Part shown: positions 27,501 to 36,900 of the stretch, in pieces
How the letters are laid out: each line of letters starts with the position of its first letter
Position numbering within the stretch: the first letter of the stretch is position 1
Notes under the pieces: generated by a model
Databases searched by the model: none
What the model saw: only the letters and a program-made list of their open reading frames with translations
What the model was told of the DNA's origin: nothing
Program-made: the position numbers and the translations under genes
Origin: Nomia melanderi
Taxonomy: Eukaryota > Arthropoda > Insecta > Hymenoptera > Halictidae
Assembly (NCBI RefSeq): GCF_051020985.1
Contig: NC_135007.1
Location: 9,181,501 to 9,245,500 of the forward strand
Direction: 5' to 3'
DNA length: 64,000 nucleotides

Positions 27501-28708
27501 GACAGGCCGGTTTTCATGCGGCCCACAATGCTCGCCTTTCATAATGGAGGATTGCAGCTACTCTCGTAGATCGCGATACCTCCGGGTGAAATGCATTCGG
27601 TGCATAAGAATGAACGGAATAATAAACAATTTTTTATCGGACACGCGATACGTTACCGGCTCGTTCCTTGTGCGTGACGTAACGGCGCTCGTTGCACTCG
27701 ACACCGGTGGAACCGAAGTTTCGCAGCCGCGAGTTTAACTTTTCCCCTTTCTACACCGCGATTTCGCAACCGCGCGAATACGTTGCCGAGTCGATCCAAA
27801 AATAGTTTCGGCCTGGAAAAATTGAAATTGTACCGTGAGCGTTGGAGCTAATAGTCGAAAACGAAATTGGAGTTATGTCGCGACATAGAAGACTCGAGGT
27901 AGACATCGGGCTGAAGATTTTTCAACGGAACAGAGTTCCTCTTGTATTAACGTACAAGCATAATGGATCTATAAATTACTGTCTACATCTGATTATTCGC
28001 TTTCATAGAAAGTGCGTTTGCCATTCAACTTTCGTGATCGTAAAATATAATTAAGAGGAAAACATGCAAATCGCTTCATAAATAGTAGCTGATGCGGTAG
28101 CAGTGAATCCTTTTACCTTCTTCGAAAGCAGAACATTATGCTCTAAATTTCCTCGCGAAATAGATTTCTGTATTCTTCGATTCTCCCAAGTATTCTTACG
28201 TCGAATATTATCGCTGTTTTAAATTTCAATCTTCCCAACAGTGGAACTCGGTTGCCAAGAATAAGAATAACTATAATACACCTCAGCCAGATGTTGATGT
28301 TCCGCGCAGTCGAAAGGTTAACAGTTCCCAGAAAACAAACATGGCTATCCAGTTCACCGTGCAATTTCAATGCTGCAACCGGTTACGAAACAACATAGTA
28401 CGCGTACAGTTAAAAACGCGAACACCGTGTGCAATGGCTGGTCAGGTGATTAAAGGGTATCGCGCGGTGTTGTTGCAGACTCCACGTACTATTACTGTAA
28501 CGGGGACACGCTGGCGTCTTCCCACAACAATTCGCAACAGGGCGGCGGATGTAACAACGGTGGGCCAGACAACAGCACGAACGTGGCTAGTCGCTCGCCT
28601 TTGGCAGCAACCAGGGCGAGCAGCGGCGCTAGCGCTGCCTCGCCGACCGGAAGTGCGTGCACGAAGCCGGATCACACTTCCACGCCGACGGACCTTTATC
28701 TGGCCTGA
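2742..28708 (+). CDS. sv: Pax2/5/8 transcription factor (shaven/sparkling orthologue), 5'-partial, 8 exons
   Basis: Sequence-specific nuclear transcription factor of the Pax2/5/8 class; in Drosophila it acts in cone-cell, bristle and other sensory-organ development. Exons: 2742-2939, 18294-18550, 22859-22944, 23467-23776, 25262-25357, 26217-26426, 27089-27184, 28479-28708. All introns are GT...AG and all codons split across junctions resolve in frame, giving about 494 residues in the window. Domains in order: C-terminal (RED) half of the paired domain, Gln-rich linker, octapeptide YSISGILG, an insect-type stretch where vertebrate Pax2 has its partial homeodomain, a long glycine run, a Thr/Leu block (MQELKLSQ), and a Tyr/Ser/Gly-rich C-terminal activation region ending DLYLA. 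The first half of the paired domain and the start codon are upstream of base 1; no such coding was found in bases 1-2741. Identity is very secure from paired domain plus octapeptide; exact acceptor choice at 26217 is the least certain junction. Confidence 0.96.
2940..18293 (+). other. 15.4 kb intron of Pax2/5/8, no recognised gene
   Basis: Lies between the paired-domain exon and the octapeptide exon. Alternates AT-rich DNA (about 8000-8460, 9400-9660, 10980-11400, 14300-14560, 15390-15790, 16280-16700) with GC-rich blocks (about 4900-5300, 6650-7100, 8700-8850, 11480-12140, 12640-13110, 13720-14200, 17040-17600). Open frames here, the longest 209 codons antisense at 13726-14355, overlap each other in several frames and resemble no protein family I know. 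A purine-rich patch is at 8960-9020. Long introns in this gene are known to hold enhancers in Drosophila; none can be proven here. Confidence 0.75.
18294..18550 (+). CDS. sv: Pax2/5/8 exon: end of paired domain, Gln-rich linker, octapeptide
   Basis: Begins IVRNKAAEKAKH, the end of the paired domain as in insect Pax2/5/8, followed by a Gln-rich run (CAG/CAA codons, about 18340-18390) and an Ala/Thr-rich linker. The octapeptide YSISGILG is encoded at 18466-18489; in Pax2/5/8 proteins this motif recruits Groucho-type co-repressors. A basic KRKRTEDG follows, a plausible nuclear localisation signal. Donor gtgagt at 18551; ends in phase 1. Confidence 0.97.
18551..22858 (+). other. 4.3 kb intron of Pax2/5/8
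   Basis: Between the octapeptide exon and the short exon at 22859. No protein or RNA gene recognised. Notable content: three CACGTG E-boxes at 19302-19380, a pyrimidine-rich stretch at about 22190-22380, and a GC-rich segment at 21930-22340. Confidence 0.75.
19299..19380. promoter_or_regulatory. cluster of three CACGTG E-boxes
   Basis: CACGTG at 19302-19307, 19362-19367 and 19375-19380. The first is inside a 12-bp palindrome CGGCACGTGCCG (19299-19310) and the first two share CACGTGCCGC. These fit bHLH sites, including the GGCACGTGCC form bound by Hairy/E(spl)/Hey repressors. Regulatory function is inferred. Confidence 0.4.
22859..22944 (+). CDS. sv: Pax2/5/8 short exon in the region of the partial homeodomain
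   Basis: Acceptor ...attgcag, donor gtgagt; phase in (2 bases completing GAC) and out (0) match both neighbours. Encodes an acidic-basic stretch including DDLKRQRSNYNGDQLYSN. It lies where vertebrate Pax2/5/8 proteins carry a truncated homeodomain, and the LKRQR start may be the remnant of its N-terminal arm. The exon call rests on exact phase fit plus the insect-type continuation in the next exon. Confidence 0.9.
22945..23466 (+). other. 522 bp intron of Pax2/5/8
   Basis: Begins gtgagt and ends ...ctgttacag. AT-rich, with nothing else recognised. Confidence 0.85.
23467..23776 (+). CDS. sv: Pax2/5/8 exon: WSSKWSIKDEHKLLSELG motif and 24-Gly run
   Basis: Starts after ...gttacag with LWSSKWSIKDEHKLLSELG, followed by six glycines, a short Ala/Thr linker and then an uninterrupted run of 24 glycines (23569-23640, mixed GGC/GGT/GGA codons). 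The remainder is Ser/Thr/Pro-rich (SLGTISTMTQAQTPHLY). Donor gtgagc at 23777, phase 1. The mixed glycine codons argue for a maintained protein tract as well as repeat slippage. Confidence 0.94.
23569..23640 (+). repeat. GGN tract coding for 24 glycines
   Basis: Seventy-two bases of GGC/GGT/GGA codons in frame inside the Pax2/5/8 exon 23467-23776. The codon mix is imperfect at the DNA level, and a second run of 6 glycines precedes it at 23521-23538. Confidence 0.95.
24003..24032 (+). repeat. ACC trinucleotide tract
   Basis: ACC/CAC repeats within the pyrimidine-rich intron between Pax exons 23467-23776 and 25262-25357. Confidence 0.85.
24550..24599 (+). repeat. TC dinucleotide microsatellite
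   Basis: About 25 TC units with a single CCC interruption near 24572, inside a broader pyrimidine-rich tract. Confidence 0.95.
25262..25357 (+). CDS. sv: Pax2/5/8 exon: LTPLAPLTMQELKLSQ block
   Basis: Acceptor ...aatagcag, donor gtgagt; enters with 2 bases completing a Gly codon and leaves in phase 1. Encodes GGTLTPLAPLTMQELKLSQ and then TLDGANMSPYHTS. The Thr-Pro-Leu repeat with MQELK matches the linker that precedes the activation domain in insect Pax2/5/8 proteins. Confidence 0.92.
25358..26216 (+). other. 859 bp intron of Pax2/5/8
   Basis: Starts gtgagt and ends ...ccgtcgcag. Nothing besides the splice sites recognised. Confidence 0.8.
26217..26426 (+). CDS. sv: Pax2/5/8 exon: activation-region, Pro-rich
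   Basis: Begins VSYVGVGAGGGEQSPP after a tcgcag acceptor and ends SMLPSFGHYATG-like sequence (TMLPSFGHYATG) before gtgagt at 26427. The 210-base exon preserves phase from the upstream exon and into the next. Several other AG dinucleotides occur just upstream, so the exact left edge could shift by a few codons. Confidence 0.88.
26427..27088 (+). other. 662 bp intron of Pax2/5/8
   Basis: Starts gtgagt and ends ...tttgtttag; AT-rich second half with a normal pyrimidine tract. Nothing else recognised. Confidence 0.85.
27089..27184 (+). CDS. sv: Pax2/5/8 exon: Tyr/Ser/Gly-rich activation segment
   Basis: Acceptor tttgtttag, donor gtaagt. Encodes GGGDYAYSAAYSQYSSAP and then YSGYGYGAATSGLL. Tyr/Ser-rich sequence of this kind occupies the position of the Pax2/5/8 transactivation domain. 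It leaves one base (A) that joins AC of the final exon to form Asn. Confidence 0.92.
27185..28478 (+). other. 1.3 kb intron of Pax2/5/8 with pentamer repeats
   Basis: Starts gtaagt and ends ...gttgcag before the terminal exon. It holds the CGAGT and CCGAA pentamer arrays at 27264-27325. No gene recognised. Confidence 0.85.
27264..27325 (+). repeat. CGAGT and CCGAA pentanucleotide arrays
   Basis: Six perfect CGAGT units (27264-27293) and one CGAAT, then about four CCGAA-type units (27303-27325), all in the intron before the last Pax2/5/8 exon. Confidence 0.9.
28479..28708 (+). CDS. sv: Pax2/5/8 terminal exon and stop codon
   Basis: Acceptor ...gttgcag. Opens NSTYYYCNGDTLASS, which lines up with the SSPYYYS element near the C terminus of vertebrate Pax2/5/8; the middle is Ser/Asn/Ala-rich and the protein ends TPTDLYLA with TGA at 28706-28708. 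Upstream stops in this frame inside the intron show that it is used only as a spliced exon. Confidence 0.92.
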
Positions 28709-29653
28709 TTGATCGATGGTACAGGAGACCAGCTCCGGGCAGAGTGTTCTCCTGGAGTGGGAGCAGCAACCAGCGACGATGGACGCCATATCACGAGGAG
28801 CCACGCTGAATTCAAGCAATGATCTCTTTTCCTTTTTCCACCGGCTCGGAGAACGGATTCTAACTATCCGATCGATATTGGGGAATACGATCGGAAACGA
28901 TGTCCGACACATTAAAGCGATTTCAAGCGGAGACCAGAGGGGACTGTCAAAAATCGGCCGACGGCCAGACACTGGTGCGCGCCCGACCGAGTTCCTCGCA
29001 CGATCGTCCACACGGAAGCTGTAAATCTAAAAATTGTCGAATCCGGATGTTGAAAACATTTGTCGAAAGATGACAATCGAATCCCGAGAGAGATAGAGAC
29101 TTGGACAAGTTGTTTCACTTGACAATGGATATCGGACGATTATAAAACGACTGTGGCGCGCGACCAAGCACGACACTCAGTGGATGACGATGACGATCGT
29201 GTGCGGAGTACTGTTGACGTCAGGAGCATCGAGATCGTGGACATTGTCGGGAATAATGGCAATCGTTGTCAGCAGCTGCGCTGGATGAACTCGCAAGTTC
29301 GCGACGTCGACGACGTAACCGAACAATCCGTATGCGAGCGGCAACGGCTCGAAGTGTCTGGCCAGCGGCCAGGGCTAGAAGAACAACGCTGTCGAGTCGC
29401 GCGGTTGGTACCGCAGTCTTCACCCGCGGCTTGCGACGGTGCCGGTACTCCGTAGAGTGCGCGTAAACCGTAGGTAGTTTAATTTAACGATCCTCAGTTA
29501 GAATAATTCCAAGAGTCGGTCGTCCCTCCAAATATGCCCGAGCATTCCGATGAACGGTTTCCCCGGCGACGGGACCGGAAACGCTGTAAAGAGGAAAAAG
29601 TAACGAACGAATACGCGGTCGGGCACATTTGTCATCGGCGGCGTTTTAGGACG

Positions 29654-29735
29654 TGTACATATATACATATATAAAATTGAAAAAAATTCATATATATATA
29701 AATATATAAATATATAAATAATACATATACTCGCG
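29654..29735 (+). promoter_or_regulatory. AU-rich 3' UTR segment with Pumilio-type TGTACATA
   Basis: TGTACATA at 29654-29661 fits the Pumilio recognition element TGTANATA, followed by about 70 bases of TATATA/TAAATA-rich sequence. Located 946 bases after the Pax2/5/8 stop and before its candidate poly(A) signals, so it would be in the mRNA. The motif is short and function is inferred only. Confidence 0.3.
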
Positions 29736-30207
29736 TAAACGGACAGAGTCAACTGCCGGAGGCGATGGCACGTTCTTTCTCCTAAATAAGCACGACGACT
29801 CCGATCCCCATCCCCCTTTTACCCCTGAACCCCGTGTCCCATCCAGGAACGACATAGAGTATATGGTAGAGACGTAATCGATAAGTTTATTGAGATTTTT
29901 AAATCAGGAATCGACGGAACGATCATTAACTGTTAAGGATATTATATATATTTTTTGTAGAAACCAAAGACCACAGACACCGATTGCCGAATACGAGGGT
30001 TGCGTGCGTCGCGTAGCTTTAGGCGAGTGCACAGTTTTTAATGGCGGTTTCGAGCGACACGTTTTTTTGGGAAACCAGGCCTTGAACGGCAGCGAGAGCG
30101 TTTTGCGTGTCGCTAGTTTAACGTTCCCGACAACTCTATCACGAGTCTCATCGAATATCTTCGACGTTGCATTTTGAAAATCTAAGATGTTCAATCCGCG
30201 GCAGTCG

Positions 30208-30213
30208 AATAAA
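30208..30213 (+). terminator. candidate poly(A) signal AATAAA for Pax2/5/8
   Basis: First exact AATAAA noticed downstream of the Pax stop codon, 1.5 kb away, followed by AT-rich sequence. A second exact copy is at 32918-32923; which is used cannot be decided from sequence. Confidence 0.4.
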
Positions 30214-32280
30214 AATTGTACAAACGTTGTCCAGTCGAATCGCGGTGAAACAAAAATGTGACCGTGTTTCTCTAATACAATAATGGTTACGATGCAGCAG
30301 GCGTTGCACGCTGCGTATAACTGAGAAGTTCCATTCGCGTAACTAATGTATAAATAGCGTAACGACAACAGTAGGAAATGTGTGTATTAGTTGCGCGTAT
30401 GTGGCGATGGAAATGCGCAAGAAAAAGCGCAGCGTGCGAGGCGTAGCTCGAGCCGAAACGGTACTTTAAATACATGCGATTCGCAAAACGCTCCCGCCAG
30501 TTCGAGTCCGAATGAACGCTCCGCGAGCGAGCGACGCGCTGGATCGACGAGTCGAAAACAATGAACGAATTTAAATTTGTAATCGAGAAAGCGTGAAAGA
30601 CGAAAACCGAGCCGAGTGCAAGACGATCGGTTCGCATCGAGATTAATGACGCGCGAAAAGAACCGCAAAAAGTGCTTCCCACTAGCCGGAACCTATGCGC
30701 ATTCGGATCGCAAATCATCCGTGAATATTCGCGAACTCGTGACAAACTTTTTCCTTTCGGGTCCGTCTTTGAAATGGCAAAACAAAAAAAGAAATGTAAA
30801 ACAAGAAAGATCCGAGCAACGGACAGTTACCTGACGGGCTAATCATCGCCTCTTCCCGCGTTCCGTCCAACGCCTCCGTGCTGTTCTCCGGAAGTCGCGT
30901 TGCTTCCGGCTTCGCGTCGTGCGGAACGCTCGAAAGAGGCAAAAAACTAGCCGCGAAACCATAATTAACGTCCGGCAACGGCGCACTTTAATGAGAAGTT
31001 ACGTGCTCGCAATTTCTCGATGATTAACGGGCGAAAATGTTAATTTGTAACCTTAATAAGGAAATTTACGCGCGAGCGTTCGAGCCGCTCGAACCCGTGT
31101 GTTCGTGCCGATAGATTCTCGCTCGCTTTAAAATTCGATGATGCCCGTTTTTCTCTTCCTTCTTTTTTTTTTTCTTTGTTTTAAACGCGTATTTATTTAT
31201 CGATCCGTTTTCGATGTAATTTAACTCGGTCCGTTTTCTTTTTTAAGTTGTCAATGCAAGCAGTGCAATCTATACCGTCGACAAACGACGGTTTTAATTA
31301 ACGATTTTCATAATCATCGCAGTGAATTAGAAGCACCCGTCGTCGCGCGCCGAGGAGATTATCAATGGATCGCGTCTCGCTTGAGAAATTCACCGTGAAA
31401 TGGGTTTCCTAGCTGGCATCACAGTTATCTCATAATTAATGAATTATTTTCGAGCGCATCCCGCGTGAACGATAACAGTTCGCTCGAAATTCCTTGTTGT
31501 TATATTTATTTTAACCGTGATTTTTTTAGTCGAGCTTCTTTTTTTAGTCGCGTATTATTTATTCGCACGCCGTTCACCGATCACCCGGTACTGGAACTTT
31601 CACGTTTCCGATATCGTTCGGCCCACTTCGAGATTATTCGAACGATCGAGAAAAGATGTAACAATTACGTACGTCGATCCGAAGCGTGCTCGCAACGGTT
31701 CTCCAGGTCGTTCTTCGATCCGGGCGTCAGATCAACGTGGAACCATTGAAGATCATTGATTTCTCGGAATCGTGGACGACGAAATGTTTTGCCGCTTACT
31801 CCGAAAATTGCAATCGTCGCGTGTTTCTTACCCTTCTCTCGTGAGGACGAAGGATTGACAGCCGCGATCTCACATCACCGATCAATTGCCGATTCAAAAA
31901 TTATTGTCGTGTCGCGGAGAAACGTACGCGGGAAATATGGTGGCATGGAGAGCGACGTGTGAGGAAGAGAATCGAGCGAGAGCGAAAGAGATGGAAAATC
32001 GCGATCCTGTCAAATCATCGAGTCTGCGAAATCCGAATTTCGATAATCGCAGTGCGACCACCTTTCGAAACCGAGAGAAGAGTGGTTGTTCTCGTTCGAA
32101 TGGTGTTAAACGATCAACGACCGACCGGATCACACGCGATCTGACGTTCCCAGTGCGATCTCTAGTTGTCGGGATTGTAATTTTGACTAATGCGTACTTT
32201 CACATTGTTACTCTATTACTATTATCATAACGATGATTATTATTCTATTTGATATTATCGCTATTTTCATTATTATCACA

Positions 32281-32352
32281 CGATTATTATTATTATTATT
32301 ATTATTATTCTAATTATTATTATATTATTATTATCATCATTATTATTATATT
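32281..32352 (+). repeat. ATT trinucleotide repeat
   Basis: Interrupted ATT/TTA repeats with a purer stretch at 32284-32310, in the Pax/CRIP intergenic region. Confidence 0.85.
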
Positions 32353-32663
32353 ATTATTTAATTGCCTTTATTATTTATTAATTGTAACGACGACATATGT
32401 GTAATAAGTTTTGCCAAAGAAACCCATTGAGAGAGCAATATCGCAGTGAAACGTTTCCGAGCCTCCATAGGATGGGGCCGGTGATTTCTTCTTTCTTTAT
32501 TTTTTTTTCCTTTTTTTTTTAATGAAGCGTAATGAGGGACAGCAGGACGATGTAACGTCGACTTGTAAAATGGAAACTAATGCATCGTCACGAATGGAAC
32601 TGAAGCACTTTTCGCGCAGCATTCAAACGAAGGGGATGCTATCACCACCACCTCCCCTACCCC

Positions 32664-32707
32664 TATACACACGTACACACACGGACACACACTCACACTC
32701 ACACACA
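32664..32707 (+). repeat. CA-rich tract
   Basis: ACACAC runs broken by CG, GG and TC bases; degenerate microsatellite downstream of Pax2/5/8. Confidence 0.75.
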
Positions 32708-32917
32708 ACCTTTGAAACGGTTACGAATCACATGTGAAATCGAGACTTCGGCTTGGATGCTGCGCCCCGCGGACTTTTTTAATCGAGATAACAAACATGT
32801 TTCCGTCTATTATATTTCCCTTTCATTTCGTACACGTGTGATATTCTTGTTCCGTGCGCCGCTCTTGCCGAGTCTCGCTGTTGATACTTGCAAACAAAAC
32901 TCTGTACATCCTTTTTA

Positions 32918-32923
32918 AATAAA
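32918..32923 (+). terminator. alternative candidate poly(A) signal AATAAA
   Basis: Exact AATAAA 4.2 kb beyond the Pax2/5/8 stop, followed within 30 bases by a TTGTTGT-like GT-rich element (about 32943), the normal downstream arrangement. It may define a long 3' UTR isoform or be fortuitous. Confidence 0.35.
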
Positions 32924-33677
32924 TATGAGGTTTATATGAAACTTGTTGTCATCCATTATTTACATTCTGTCTAAGGAGAAGGGAAGAAGGATTCTTCGAT
33001 CACCTGATAGGCGAAATATTTCTGTGCATAAAGAATTTTAGATAGTACATGAAATTTAAGAATTGTTTACTGAGTCGAATTCACTGTTAATCATCATCTT
33101 TCGCTTAGAGACTTTTGTCTATATCTGCTTAACGTGAATGTGGATCTTTCGAATTTCACTTTCGTTGAACATTAAATGTTCGTACCATCTTTCTAAATAT
33201 TTCTTGGTAAATCTTAATCGCAATTTTAAATGAATTTTCAAGCAGAGTCTTTTCTGACATTATATTCTTTTTATTGATATCTGAAAAAAACGAAGTAAGT
33301 CTATGACATGTAGACATTAGGCACGATGTCAAATTCTAGAAACGTATCTGAAAAAATAGTTATTCGTGTATTTTATTGTATATATCGTTTATTACAATGT
33401 GTGAACAAGGACAAAATGTATGACTACTTCAGAAAAAATGTTAGTGAATATTTAAAAGAAATGAAAATTTAAATAAAAATTTAAAAATTTCAATTAAAAG
33501 TAGTACGCGAATCAAATGTAAATGAAACATGTGCTGCCATCTTGGAGTATTACTAAGTACAGTATCTGAATCTTTATCGGTAGGTAAGTGACTGTCAGAA
33601 GAGAATGACGATTTCTTCTTTACGGACAGATGATGGAAGAGGTCTAAAGTATAACAATTCAAATTGTATTACAAATT

Positions 33678-33683
33678 TTTATT
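33678..33683 (-). terminator. candidate poly(A) signal for CRIP
   Basis: TTTATT on the plus strand reads AATAAA on the minus strand, 228 bases after the CRIP stop codon, so a 3' UTR of about 250 bases is likely. Confidence 0.5.
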
Positions 33684-33910
33684 TAACAGCGCAGCTACTA
33701 AGAAATTACATAATACATTAGGTAATCTTATAAAAAATTGAATATATGAAGTCTTGCATAGCGTATTTTTCGTATTCCATACGAGGGGATTGTACTTAGC
33801 ACATGTATACTTAAGTGATCTGTTTATCATTACATTAACAATAAATTCTATAGCACAGGTAACGCGGTTCATTCAGCAATAAGTTATCACTGCCTTACAT
33901 CGTCGATTGT

Positions 33911-33954
33911 TTACTTTTTGTAAACGTAGCTTTCTGCGCCACCTCGTCCGAACC
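33911..33954 (-). CDS. Crip: CRIP exon 3: glycine-rich tail and stop
   Basis: Minus-strand acceptor catttttag, then GG-TTC-GGA giving GFGRGGAESYVYKK and TAA (33913-33911). Only 44 coding bases; recognised from the conserved CRIP tail and from exact phase with exon 2. Confidence 0.93.
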
Positions 33955-36900
33955 CTAAAAATGAATAGAACATTATTCTTTATTTCATTTGATACCATGA
34001 TTCTTAATCAGAAGTTTGTAGTAAAATGTTTGACACGTATGTGATTGATGAAGATTAACCAAACAAATCCCAGAAATCGTTTAAAGTGTCAGTAAGAAGT
34101 ACTATATGCGTAAGATCAAGAATAAACCGAAGTACATTAAGAATCTGAAGGCTCTTAAGCGATTATCTACGAGTTTAAGGTATTAAATAAATCCACTACT
34201 TTTTTTAAAAGATTTACCGGTTGCTTACCTCCAGGGCCGAACAGAGCAGAATAACAAGGATGATTGCAATAAGGTTTGCCTTCGTGTTCCGAATGGCTAC
34301 CCGGTGTCAACGTTTTATTGCACTTTTCGCAGCGTAAGCAGCCACCATGCCAGTCCTTCCCCAGCGAAGTTTTCCTTTCAGCTGTAAAAGACAAAGTAAA
34401 TAATATACGGATTGTCCGCAATTTCTCTTACACCTTACAGTCCACGGTAATATTTAATGCTTCTAATAGGGTGAAACGGAAACGAGGAAGTCATTACATT
34501 TGATCAGATCTATTCGTATGGCCTCAATCCACCCTAACAAAGCCCTATGTGGTCGTGTTCCCGATAAGGAAGCCCGAAGGAATTTTTATCAGCTCTCAGC
34601 TAACAATAAGTAGCTAAATCCTGCATACTTATTGATCTGTGGGATTATAAAATGATAATCTAAAGAGGCGTTAAAGGCAACTTTCCACCGACTTGTTTGA
34701 AAGATATTTGGTTTTAAATAATTCTGTCACTGGGTTCATCGCCCAGGTAAATAATTTCAACATATAAAAGTAACAAAATTAAATTTTCACAAAAATCATG
34801 TGATTATTACGTTTTTCTGGTTATAGTAAGTAGAAACAGAAAGTAATGAACAGACACTACTCAATATCATACAAACGTGTAACCATTGAAATCAATTCCT
34901 ACGTAAGAACAAATTTGACTTTCACATTTTTAATAGAAAAAATTGTACATAAATATTCAAGGTACAGAACGCATGAAGTATAATAAATCTTCCTTCAAAT
35001 TTCACAGTGTTAAGGAGGACATTTTTATCTAGTACAATGTTTACAAACACCTTTACATTAATCAACGTGTCAAAACGCGAATCGACGATTGGCAGAGCTC
35101 TCCAATAGACCAAGTACCCAATAAAACCCACAAACAAAGAGTTACGTCTGCTGAACCGCGGCGTTTAACGACGAATTAACTTGGCTAATGCCCCTTATCG
35201 GAAATGAAAGGGCTCAGGACGACGTCATCGACGAGACCGGATCGATCGCGGCAGACAATGCAACACGAACGGTGGCTGCGTTTGAAAATCCTCCCATCGC
35301 TGATCAAAATGCAGAAACGTCCCCCATCCGGGACTCGCTCGACGCACCATCGCTGCAGACGTCTTCCCCCTCCGCAGAACGACTGTCTACTCCATTAGCA
35401 ATTTCGTAATTATGAAATTCAATGGCCTGTCCTCGGAGGATCCGATCGGCGGCCTGTCATTCAGCCGAGGCGCGAATGCGAAACACCCTGCGGACCGTTC
35501 GCGAGTGAACCGGCGGAAAAAAGGGCCGACGCCGCTTTACAAAATTCCGTATTCCAACGCAACCGTATTGTGCGTGACGCCCCGCTGAATTCCCACGTGC
35601 GGCCTACTCGCGTCGTGCGAGTCTCGAGGAACGGAAAAAGTGTCGCACGCGAATAATCGCGAGAAGGGACGAAAGCGTGGCGCGCGATCCAGACAAGAAG
35701 CTCGCACGCGGCCGTCTTTTGTTCCCGGCTCGCGAGTGAAGCGCGCGCGTTGCTTGATTAACCGAAAGCTTTTGGAATTCTGCAGCCGGGGAAACAACCT
35801 CAGCAACGCGGCGATTGAACAGGGATTTTTCTGATTTTCGTTGAGTAATAACTGACTAATCGTGGTGCTCTTGTGTCTTGGACTTACTAGAACATTCTGG
35901 CTATAGGTTTTAAATGTAACAAAATTGTCTGGATAAAGAAGGATATTAAGGGTTTAAGAGAAATGTAAGAAGATGAAATTCGAGTCACATTGTGATGCAA
36001 GCACGAAACTTTTTAGTTAATTTAATTAATAAATTAAGGAGATTCAAATGAAATTAAATACATACAAATCTGGAAACTTGTTTATGTAGCTTCCACTCAG
36101 CAGATACAAATAAATATGGAAGTCCTAATCATAAGGATTCAAAAGGGTTTCCCCAGACTGCGATAAGAACCGTGTAGATTTTCTGTCAAAATTCGTAAAC
36201 GTTTACATCTGTATCCGAGTGCAAGGGTTGACCAGAGTCTGGCATCAGAAACATTGACATCGAACGAGTCGAGTGAACCGTGTATCCATCGGATTTTCCT
36301 CGGGGTAGCGTTCTGCCATTCGGCGGATGTCGCGGCAGTGGCGCACACGCTCGGCCGGAAAGTCTACAAAAGACCGCGGAATCAGAGAACCGCGTGTGTA
36401 CCTTTTCTTCGTCGGGTGTGCCGCGGTGCGTCATGCCATTACGGCATATCAAACCTCGCGGGGAAGACAAAAAAAGCCACGGACCGTGGCGGGCTGGCGG
36501 TTGGCATTCAAACGTTCCTCCGCGTCTAAGAAGGAGCACAAAGGACGCTGGTGCCAGTGAGGGGAATTGGAAAATGACGAGAAGCGGAGAGAGACAAGGG
36601 GGTCTAAAGGGGTCGACAGAAGCCTGACTGCGACGGGAGGAGAGGGGAGGAGGAGAACGGGTTGCGCGGGTGGACAGGAGGCAGAAAAGGAACGGAATGC
36701 GAAAGAAGCGAGGGAGAAAGCGAGAAGGAACCTGGAACGAAGAATAGGAACCGGGGTAGAAAGAGAGACGGCAGAGGCAAGGAAGGGTACGGCATAAAGG
36801 GCCATTAGTTAATTAACTCCTAATTATCTGGCGGCGGAGAAGCGAGTGCATAATCGTCAAGCATTGCTGCTGTGCAGTGGTAGCGCGAAAAAGGCAGACA

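Larger units (their letters stand above)
28709..33677. other. Pax2/5/8 3' UTR and tail-to-tail intergenic region
   Basis: Non-coding sequence between the Pax2/5/8 stop and the 3' end of the minus-strand CRIP gene. The proximal part should be Pax 3' UTR; a first good poly(A) signal is at 30208-30213 and another at 32918-32923. It contains an AT-rich run (29654-29735), an ATT repeat (32281-32352) and CA-rich sequence (32664-32707). Open frames here lack similarity to any family I recognise. Confidence 0.65.
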
